64,000 nucleotides of DNA from Bremia lactucae (Eukaryota; Oomycota; Peronosporomycetes; Peronosporales; Peronosporaceae), in contig NC_090610.1 in the NCBI RefSeq assembly GCF_004359215.1, positions 15,431,295-15,495,294 on the forward strand. Direction: 5' to 3'. Below the pieces are notes generated by a model. That model saw only the letters and a program-made list of their open reading frames with translations, was not told the origin of the DNA and did no database searches. A program made the position numbers and the translations under genes. Shown here one piece after another: positions 56,001 through 64,000 of the stretch. Within the stretch, counting starts at the first letter, position 1; every line of letters starts with the position of its first letter.

Positions 56001-56740
56001 TTGTGGATCCGACGCTGTTACGAAATTGCAACGGCGAGGCGATCGTTCAAAAAAAGGCCGGGTTCAGTAGATGCGAAGTGCCCTACTGATACAGCAACGT
56101 TAAAAGAATTTGGAGGCCTTTTGACAAAAGTTGCTCCTAACACACAAACTTTGTGGGTAACTGCCCCAGATGATGATGTTAAACTCATACCCTAATTATA
56201 GTTAAAAATAAATTGCCTCTAAAGTCCTTACTAAATTGTGGGGCGTCAATTGATGCCAATCGCTAGAAGATCGTAGACTCAAATTTATTGAGCGTGACAT
56301 CCCTCTAACGAATATGACAGTGCGCCTAGCAACAGGCGCATCTCTAACAGTTTAGAAACGTGGAGCTGGTGTCCAATACACGTTAAAGTGTAAACAGTAC
56401 GATGATGATTTCATCGTACTGCATTTGGATGACCAATTTGATGTCATCCTTGGATAACCATGGCTCAGAAGTGCGAGCCATGCATAAGCTGGCAATATCA
56501 AGCCATGATGATGCCTGCCACTTGTTCATCAGATGGCCATCTGATGAACGTCTTGAAGCGTCCATAAAAGTGTGCATGCATGGTTTCACATGTGGTTCAG
56601 TCGTTCACACGACTTCACAAGATCTTAGTGTGATAACGCATCACACTGTGAAGTTGGATTCGACGGCTGTGCACAAGCACAGGCAGAGTCGAAGACCGAC
56701 CACTCGAATGAGTTGAGTGGTACGAAAGAAGGATGCTAGC
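56001..56740 (+). pseudogene. Element C protease with Asp to Asn active site
   Basis: EFGGLLTKVAPNTQTLWVTA (from about 56106), active-site segment LLNCGAS with AAT (Asn) at 56234-56236 instead of Asp, and a C-terminal part near 56430-56460 (FDVILG-like). Linker fragments follow to 56740, including the KVHHSKR-type region that is inverted in element H. Confidence 0.75.
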
Positions 56741-56869
56741 TTGAAAAGCAACATCCAAGAAAATGTCCAACGCCTGTCTATAAGCGACAGTGCGAAAGTC
56801 CTAGATCGACTGAAGAGGCGATCGAATGCAATGTTGTATTTCCTTAATCTGACGTGCGATTTTCGTAAG

Positions 56870-58150
56870 GATAAAGGCATCGAAATTGACTTAGTTCCAG
56901 GTTTAAAATACTATGTCATGATGAAATGGCCATTGCCTCGTGAACAAGTATTAGCGATTGACAAATTATTTGCCGAATGCTTAGCAGCAAGCCATGTAAG
57001 GGAATCAACTTCTCCACATAGCTCTTCGCCCTTCTCTGTGCGTAAGCAAGAGGAAGATGGCAGATTGTGCATGCATTCAGTATATTGAACGCTGCAACAG
57101 TACCGGCTAAAACGCCGATCCACGAAAAGACGTAATCATTGATGGTATGTCAAAGAGTACTATATATTCGTCAATGGATCTGATGAATGGATTCTATCAA
57201 ATCTTTATGCGTGAACATGATATCCCGTTCATAGCAGTAAGCACCCCAAGCGGTATGCTATGGGAGTGGCTAGTCATGCCACAGGGACTTAGTAATGCCT
57301 TTTCAACATTTAACAGATGTGTAACCAATCTGTTGAGATCGGTGCGGGATTTTGCACCGAGCTATTTTGGTGACGTTTTCCTTCATAGCAGAGCCATAAA
57401 CGAATGTCGGATGTTGAAGTACATCGTACCCACGTTCGAAAGATACTTACACGTGTGCGTAAACACAAGTCGTATGCAAATTTCAAGAAGTGCATATTCG
57501 CTGCAAGCGAAATACCACTTCTTGGGTGCATCGTGGGTAAACACGGTGTACGCCCGGATCCAGAAATGATCAAGGCGATCACCGATTAGCCTGTGCCAGT
57601 CGATGTCAAGGCATTTTAAATTTCCACGGCTTAGCGACGTACCTGCCCAAGTACTCACGCAATTAATGCCGGAACGACAGTACATCTTTAGTCTTTGTTG
57701 AAAAAAAAATGAAAAGTGGTCATGGAATGCTGATTGTCAGCGTTCCTTTGAGAATATCAAGCAAAGCTTGATGCAATCGCCAATCCTGGCGATTGCGGAC
57801 CAAGACCGACCATTCCATGTGGTCTTTGACGACAGCGATTTTGCAATCGGCTGTGCGTTAAAGCAATATGACACAGACGGCGCAGTGCGCGTCGTCTGTG
57901 TCATATCCAGTGCATGACAAGAAACTCTTTGCCATGAAATACGCACTGGCAAAGTTTATGATCTATCTCTTGGGAGATTGACGGTTCATTGTTTATTCGG
58001 ACCATGCGTCTTTACGCACGGCCGTAACAGTCCACACCTCTCGCAAAGAATGGCGAGATGGTTGTCTTTCTTAGCGGAGTATAACTAGCCCGTGAAGTAT
58101 AAACCCGGACGACTTAACGTCGCGCTGATACCCTTTCGCGCCGGCCCGAT
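56870..58150 (+). pseudogene. Element C reverse transcriptase and RNase H
   Basis: IEIDLVPGLKYYVMMKWPLP (56880), YSSMDLMNGFYQIFMREHDI (57165-57225), TPSGMLWEWLVMPQGLSNAF. The catalytic box reads SYFGDVFLHS (57360-57385): the first Asp of YFDD is Gly. The thumb follows at 57404-57589. RNase H is recognisable from 57720 (ADQDRPFHVV) to 58145 with stops. Confidence 0.82.
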
Positions 58151-58479
58151 TTTGAGCCGGCTGCGCAAATCAACAGTGAGCATAAGGCCCCTGTTGCAAT
58201 AACAAGTATCCCGTCTTCAACATTACTCGACGAAGTTAGAAGAGCTTATCGAGGTTGATGGATTACCTTACAAATCCATTTCAACAATCCTTAAAAGGAT
58301 TGTTGAAATTGTATCGATCCTCAACAGATCGATGTACAACATGCAAAGAATTTGTTGTATTATACAGACATTGCTAGTGACACACCTCGTGTCCTCATCC
58401 TTTTACCCATAATGATTTGCGATTACGCATCACGTTTGAGTACCGCGATGCATAAATAAGTGGTCATCGTGGACGTGAG

Positions 58480-59560
58480 AAGACTTATCTAACAATAAGT
58501 CGCGACTTCTACTCGTCCGCAAGTACATACGAGCTTGCGAAGTTTGTCATCGGGTAAAGCCCAGTGCTTCATCCCGTGCCGTCACAACCTCTGCCTGTTC
58601 CGGCAGAGTGTTGGCAGTCCGTATCTATGGACTTCGTCTTCGAATACCCCGGAGAAACCAACAAGAAAAATTGTATTTTTGTTTTTGTTGACCGTTTTAG
58701 AAAGATGGTACATCTTGCTGCCGTCCCGGAGTCGATCACCGCCAAAGGCGGTTCTCGTGTCTTTTGTTGATACGAGATTACGACTCCATGAGTTACCCCG
58801 CGAGCTGGTCTCAGATCGAGACCCTAGATTCACATCAAAATTTTGTCAAACCGTGTTCAAATCACTTGAACCGTTTTTCGTATATGGCTTACGCCACCCA
58901 CATATACCTACCCTGTTTGAGAGAACTCTTATTTAAGGGGGGGAGGGACTCGCTCGAGCAAAGAACCTTTTAGCCCTTGCTCATCACGCATTAGAGCTAA
59001 GGTCAATGCGAAGGATACCAATGTTGAATTAACAAACATTGAAGTAGACAATGATGATGAAAGAGTCAAGATCAAAAAAATACTATTTATGAGAATTATA
59101 GTTCTCTCAATAGTGAAGAGATTAATATCTCCGAAGTGCGAGTCGGTCGCACTGAAAACAAAAACAAACCGGGTCAGCAAGTGATCTCCTGCTGGCTAGA
59201 TAAGCAGTGGTCCATTTCATACATGGTTTCATCGCTGATGCGGTGGACCGACAAAAACGGAACTCTGAAAAACTGAAAAATGCAAACATACTTTTATTTA
59301 ATGTTAATGATCAAGTCCTACTGTCTACAATAAATCAAACAAAACATGTAGTGACGAATGTAGGCAGTAACAAAATCACTGCCCAGGTATATCGACCCTA
59401 TTCATGTACTACATCACCAAGGCGATGCATACACGATCGCGGTGCCTCGTAGTATGTTAACTCATCCTACGTTTTATTTTGGGGGTCTCCGCCCGTACTA
59501 TCAGTATGAGGCTTCTTTCGATTCCGGATTACACCGGAGCCGGCATGAATATCAGCCTAA
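58480..59560 (+). pseudogene. Element C integrase
   Basis: SVSMDFVFEYPGETNKKNCI (first Asp, 58618-58680) and VDRFRKMVHLAAVPE. A shifted frame gives LVSDRDPRFTSKFC (second Asp, about 58805-58850). The Glu region is missing: FKSL passes directly to a VYGLRHPHIPTLF end. The C-terminal domain ends with HPTFYFGGLRPYYQYEASFD near 59460-59525. Confidence 0.75.
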
Positions 59561-59929
59561 GCGTGATAATTTTGAGCCAAAGATTTATTGCCTCGGAACA
59601 GGGTCTAATTCTCTTTAACCAGACGATCCACCCTTTCCTCCAAGAAAGAGATCTTCTGACGAGCTGTCAACAGCTCGTTTTGAAGGGACTGATGTGTCCT
59701 TTCGTTCGCCAGTTGATCAGTCGCATTCTGCGCACAACTTTTCAACTGGTCACATTAAACATTATCGACCGTCACCGCTGACTCGCGGCGACGAAGTCGC
59801 TCGTGATCAATGTCCTTCCTCAAATAGTTAAGGGTGTGATCCAAGTCACGATGTTAATTCGGGTTCGCCAAACGAGGGGAATCCGATTTTTTCTCCCCCT
59901 TCATATTTATTGACGGATTTGAGTGGTGA

Positions 59930-60106
59930 GAAGCGTTTTCTTGTTGAACGCATCTTGAACCACCGCGAGGTAAAGGGGGTTCGAGGGAGTTATCTCGTTC
60001 GTTGGTGAGGGTATCCACCCTCGCATGATAATTGGGAACCTCGTTCCCAACTGATGTTGGACGTTCCGGGTCTCATTTTGCAGAACGACGAGACCCATCC
60101 TCCTCG
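59930..60106 (+). pseudogene. Element C chromodomain with an internal TGA
   Basis: KRFLVERILNHREVKG and GSYLVRW, then TGA, then GYPPSHDNWEPRSQL. Element A has Arg at the stop position (RWRGY), so one CGA-to-TGA change explains it. Confidence 0.85.
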
Positions 60107-60239
60107 ACAGAGGGACAATCAGAGAACGAGCGCATTCCGCGCTCGTTAAAGAATTGGAGGTTCTCATTCCCTTGTTGCATCTCACAAGAGATGAGCGTCC
60201 TCCAATGAGGATATTTAAGGGAGCATAGTTTTTAAGGTA

Positions 60240-61157
60240 TGACCTGCCCCCTCACGAGAGGCAAGGAATTCTGCCTCGCTAGACAAATGTTGCAAATTAT
60301 AGCGTGCACCGACTACGGTCGTGGAAATTTATTAGCCAGACCTCTCGGCCTATGTTTTTTACATTCTGTTCAAGGCTGTCCAAGCTTGGAACAAAGGTAT
60401 GACATACTTTGCCCGTTCGCAAGTGTAATACCGATGCCGGTAAAAGGCATCGATGAAGAATTCCGTTTCATGCACACCAGACTTGTGAAGACTAAAATGA
60501 GTCGAATCACGAAAATGATATTGATCATTGGGCATACCAGACCAACGAATGAGTTTTCTCTTAGAGGGTAACTCTGGCTTCTTTTCAGGAGCGAGCCGCA
60601 ACGCATGGCGGTCCCTCTCCTGGTGGCTCATATGGGCGCGATCACTAGATTCACTCCCCTTTCTGGTGATGCAAACTAGCACCACCAGCAGCACTCTTCC
60701 CTTCGCGACCACGTAGTTCCGGTGACGTATACTAACGTCACCAGAGTGGTCAACGCCTCGAGTCATCTTATGATGACTCCCAACCAAAGAGGTACGACGC
60801 GTTAAACAACCTTGTCATCACCTCTTTAGTAGTCACGTTAAAACCCACAGGTTTAACGGGCTCGGCCCCGGGTGATCCGGTGGTCTTCTCAGTCGCCACT
60901 GAGTCGGGCGATGCAGGTGACTTGGACCAGTCACTTACAATTGGTGTAGCAGGTGACTTGTGTCCCTGTCATCTGCAATGTCATTAACAGATGACATACC
61001 CCGGTCACCTCCAATGGAAGTAGGAAGTGATATATCCCCCGCAGTAGACGCATTAGCGTCTACTGAAACATCTGCCTTACTGACAGCTGGCACTGATCTA
61101 TGCAGCTGCCAGTTTAGCGGCCTCGTGGCCGACGCGCACAGACTTGTTTGTCGCCAT
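60240..61157 (-). pseudogene. Antisense ORF of element C (type A aORF)
   Basis: Reads from the 3' LTR inward. It begins MATNKSVRVGHEAAKLAAA at 61157, then shows frame changes and stops. The longest open part is 60787-60359: LAPEKKPELPSKRKLIRWSG, FFIDAFYRHRYYTCERAKYV. Further in (about 60330-60240) GARYNLQHLSSEAEFLASRE aligns with GAKYKLHRLSREAGLPCLTW of element A, in protein and nucleotide sequence. Same place and orientation as in element A, immediately beyond the chromodomain. Function unknown. Confidence 0.65.
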
Positions 61158-61303
61158 CTTGATTCTGGTCAAAATCAAGAATGCTAATATAATTGTTTTT
61201 TTATTAAAATCAAAATGCAAATAAAATCGTTATTTTGATTTAAATCATAATGCAAGTGAAATTGGTACTTTGATTAAAACCAATAATGCTAGTTACAGGA
61301 AAA
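61158..61303. repeat. About 36-bp tandem repeat, four diverged units
   Basis: Successive units share AAAATCAAAATGCAAATAAA-like and ATTTTGATT-like blocks. The array lies between the antisense ORF start and the 3' LTR, where an antisense promoter would sit. Confidence 0.65.
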
Positions 61304-61368
61304 TACTAATAATATTTCCTTTCACTTTACATCAATCACTATGGTGTCTGTTGGTTAAGGGGGGGGAT

Positions 61369-61612
61369 GTAACGGGGTGTCTTGTTACATAAGTATTATT
61401 TCCTAAAAGACAAATAATAAATATTATTTTCTATGAGAGAAAATTAATAAAGAAGCGTAAAACTATAATCTTTATTAATTTTGACTTAAACAGTTCCAAA
61501 AATACCAAATTTGGTAGTATCGGTGCAATAAGACATTAGCTCTATTGGTTGATTTAAGTCTAAATCAACCCCGCCAATCGTTTCAAGACACGATTGTGCG
61601 GTGCAACGGCGC
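61369..61612 (+). repeat. Element C 3' LTR (R3 type), truncated
   Basis: TGTAACGGGGTGTC..., through CCAAATTTGGTA and CGATTGTGCGGTGCA, matching the 5' LTR; homology ends near GGCGCT at 61612. Confidence 0.8.
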
Positions 61613-61759
61613 TGGCGAGATCAACAAGTCACCTTATACGTAATGCCCTTGCTTTGACACGTTGTCACCTATCAAATGGCACAAAAACAGTGCTACTTCT
61701 CAACAGCCCCTGTATACTCACAATATAAAGCGTCCAGCTGTAGTTGATAAAGTTTGGTC

Positions 61760-62135
61760 AACGAATTTGCTATATTAAATACACTTTCGTTCTCAGAAAA
61801 TAAATCTCAATCTTACAGCTATCTGAATTTGGACCTAATTGTGTTCAAAACACGCTGTTTTTGTGTCATCCAGGACAGCTTCGTCCAGAATACTGATTTC
61901 GCATCACTACCTTTGACGTAAGGTATCGCTTATCAAGAGCGTCGCGAGCAGCGATCTCCTCCGGCGTTCTCGCTACCGTTCGGAGATCCAGATGGCCAAG
62001 CTATGACCCGCTATCTCCTTGAGACGCTCGTCCGCACCAAGCGGAGTGAATCTATTTATTCACTATGCCGAACGGTTAGCTGTTTAGGTTCAAACCTCAA
62101 AAAGGAAATGAAGCGAATGTTGTCACTCGGTGTCA
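61760..62135 (-). pseudogene. Antisense ORF relic of element J (type B aORF)
   Basis: On the minus strand, GCGGACGAGCGTCTCAA and the following GATAGCGGGTCATAGCTTGG match the element B antisense ORF (25366-25410), continuing through GATCGCTGC.CGCGACGCTCTT. Frameshifts and stops throughout. It abuts a polypurine tract and an R1 LTR (62154), the same arrangement as element B. No pol of element J is visible upstream. Confidence 0.7.
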
Positions 62136-62153
62136 ACAGTCTGATGGGGGGGG

Positions 62154-62650
62154 GTGTAATGGGGCACACATCGGTTGGAGAACCGTTGTTGTGGTACATA
62201 CTTTATGGGTAAAATACCCTTTTATCCTATTCTAAAAATAAATAATTACTTAAACCCCAATTACTAGGGGTAACAAATGTGGTCTCCGCCAGATATAAAT
62301 CTGGCGGCCGAAATTAAATTTTTAATTAGCTAAGGTAAGGTTTTTTAGTTTTAAATGATTAAATAAAGTGCGGTTCCCCTTATGATCTTAGGGCGTTAAG
62401 TGCCTTTCTAAGGCTTGCGCATCGATCTGTAAGAGATAGAAGCCTTTCTAAGGTATATCCTCTTGGGCACTAGTTGCCACTTGGTTCTACGAACCCCTGA
62501 ATCCCTTGAACTAGGACTCATTAAGCTTTTATAGCTTGTACGGCTTCCTGAGTTGTTAATCCCATTGATTTAATAAAACTAAGAGACTCTCTGAGTCTAA
62601 AAGTCTTCTGACTTTGGGAGCGAGATAGCTCCGCTACACGACTGTAAAGG
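62154..62650 (+). repeat. R1 LTR (3' LTR of element J)
   Basis: TGTAATGGGGCACACATCGG to GCTCCGCTACACG. Preceded by a G-run polypurine tract. This is the best-preserved R1 copy and the reference for the fragments near 1.6, 24.5, 31.5 and 44.6 kb. Confidence 0.8.
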
Positions 62651-62932
62651 AATAACTGTTGATTTTTGGATGCAGTGGAATGACCATACAGTAAAAATAT
62701 TTTATATGACGTCTTTGTTCCCACCATGGTCGTTCTAATGTCGCTAACTTATAACTTACTGTAATCCAATGACTAACCTCTTATAAACTTATAGTAAAGG
62801 GGCTGCAATTTATGTGAGGGAGATCTGTTGTTGGTTTTGATAGCACGGAGCAAAATGGAAAGAAAATATTATGGATCCCGCTACTTTAAAGCTTCTTAGG
62901 GCTTAGCATTCTAGAACTAGACTGCATCTTTG

Positions 62933-63060
62933 TAACGGGGCACCTTTCACTAGTACTAATCAGTACTAGTTGACCTTCAGTGCCTCGAACCCTCATGTAA
63001 ACAAAGGCTAAGGGTCTTTAGTCAATATAGACGGGGAGGGTGGTGGCCATACTCAAAGGG
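62933..63060 (+). repeat. Possible LTR start, diverged R2-like
   Basis: TGTAACGGGGCACC followed by a short palindrome (ACTAGTACTAATCAGTACTAGT) resembles the first 60 bp of R2 in layout but not in detail. 62651-62932 before it shows nothing recognisable. Confidence 0.4.
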
Positions 63061-63770
63061 GGTGCCTATACCGGTTCCCTATTTATTTAGTTGACCTTTT
63101 AGATAATCACTATAATATTCTTTTTATTGATATTTTGGAAGGAAAAACCCTGGAGATTTTACTTTACATCGAAAGGGTGTATTTGTTCCATAAATATTAA
63201 ACAAACAACATATACACCTTTAGGAAGTTTCTCCCATATTTATAGAAATATTTTCTGAATGATTTTTAAAATGGTGTAATAATGATTGCATTGAATTTAT
63301 AATTTAAATTAAATTACCGATTCTTTGAATAATTCGGTATTACAACCAATCAAATCATTAGGTGAGCTATCGGACGATTTACATAAAATCGATCAAATTA
63401 GTGTTTTGAAAGCTTTGAAGAAATTAAATGAGAACTCGGTGAGAATTCAAATTGAAAGTTAAAAAAATAATAGGGGTTAGTTAAGTAGTAAAACTTAAAA
63501 AAATATACATGGTACAGGTTTAGGGAGATACAATGTTTTTAAGAAAATAAAATGAGAATTTAAGTTAAATTTCTTTTATATAAAACAGTTAAACCTTTCA
63601 ACGGCTGTAGATTAATCAAAGAAAAAGACATAATTTTAAATATCATAATGAAAAGTTGAATATATATGTTAAAATCAAAATTAATTTTGTTTTTCAACCA
63701 AATAATATAGTATTCTAATGCCTTTTTCTTATTTTTAAAATATGTATTTCTAAATAAGTACTTACGTATC
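63060..63770. other. AT-rich island with a short coding-like stretch
   Basis: About 700 bp, visibly more AT-rich than its surroundings, with no retroelement motif. 63313-63462 (+) is open for 49 codons without a Met: SLGELSDDLHKIDQISVLKA in the middle. Not recognised. Could be organelle-derived or part of an unrelated insertion. Confidence 0.4.
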
Positions 63771-64000
63771 ATAAGCCCAGTGCTTCATTTTGCGCTTCGT
63801 TATAACCTCTGCCTGTTTCGGGAGAGTGCTGGCATTCCCTATATTTTTGGACTTCGTCTTCGGATTTCCCAAGGAAATCTCGAGAATAATGGTATTCTTG
63901 TGCTTGTTGATCATTTCAGCAAGATGGTTTATCTTGATGCAGTACCGGAGTGGACCACAGCCAAAGGCTGTGCTCGTGTCTTTGTTGACACGATATTTCG
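63771..64000 (+). pseudogene. Gypsy integrase core fragment, runs off window
   Basis: Sequence parallels 58555-58790 of element C: PLPVSGECWHS, DFVFGFPKEISR, and the ARVFVDTIF block at the very end, in several frames. Degenerate. Confidence 0.65.

Larger units (their letters stand above)
54430..61612 (+). mobile_element. Element C: Gypsy copy with chromodomain and antisense ORF
   Basis: 5' LTR (R3) 54430-54867, PBS TGGTAGCACTTCGTAGTCC at 54870, gag, protease, RT, RNase H, integrase, integrase C-terminus, chromodomain, antisense ORF on the minus strand, polypurine tract (AAGGGGGGGG, about 61357-61367), truncated 3' LTR from 61369. Every protein domain is present in the expected order, but stops, frameshifts and active-site changes disable it. 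Confidence 0.88.

Noticed and set aside
62003..62212. 69-codon plus-strand ORF entering the R1 LTR
   Set aside because: It is the mirror of the type B antisense ORF relic and polypurine tract of element J.
1..64000. tRNA, rRNA or CRISPR features
   Set aside because: No cloverleaf, rRNA core or regularly spaced short repeat was seen; CRISPR is not expected in a eukaryotic nuclear region.

Overview
The window is from an oomycete nuclear genome, probably Peronosporales (Phytophthora or downy mildew type). The evidence is short GT-AG introns of 45-77 nt, compact head-to-head gene pairs, oomycete-style fusions, and a repeat fraction dominated by Ty3/Gypsy LTR retrotransposons. Species cannot be named from sequence alone.

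Two islands carry host genes. Island 1 (about 2.4-6.3 kb): a HAD phosphatase (-) and an OTU deubiquitinase (+) start 37 bp apart, and the OTU gene converges on a large armadillo-like protein (-). Island 2 (about 32.2-44.5 kb): a 2-oxoglutarate oxygenase/sulfotransferase fusion (-), ribosomal protein eL18 (+), the TORC2 subunit SIN1 (-, 7 exons), a GMPPA-type GDP-mannose pyrophosphorylase (+), and gamma-tubulin complex component 3 (-, 16 exons). I rebuilt the exon structures by hand from splice signals, reading phase and conserved motifs; every exon length is consistent with its phase. The GMPPA/GCP3 intergenic space holds MITE-like inverted repeats and a short tandem duplication.

The rest is nested, mostly broken retrotransposons. 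Four LTR types recur: R1 (begins TG(T)AATGGGGCACAC), R2 (456 bp, TGTAACGGGGCAC), R3 (438 bp), and R4 (about 520 bp). The clearest element, A (6876-13295, minus), has two 456-bp LTRs and a CTAAC target duplication. It sits inside a solo R4 LTR that has its own GTATT duplication. Element C (54430-61612, plus) and element H (46.2-50.56 kb, minus) are inverted sister copies. Elements B/D (24.5-31.3 kb, minus) form a mosaic with unlike LTRs. F, E, G, I and J are relics. A second solo R4 LTR (20427-20944) has a TAATC duplication. A Tc1/mariner-type transposase relic and a Copia fragment are also present.

The most interesting pattern is an extra open reading frame on the strand opposite gag-pol, lying between the chromodomain and the 3' LTR and reading inward from the LTR. 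It appears in A and C (clearly related to each other) and in a second form in B and J. I know of antisense ORFs in some plant Gypsy lineages, but I do not recall one described for oomycete chromodomain elements.
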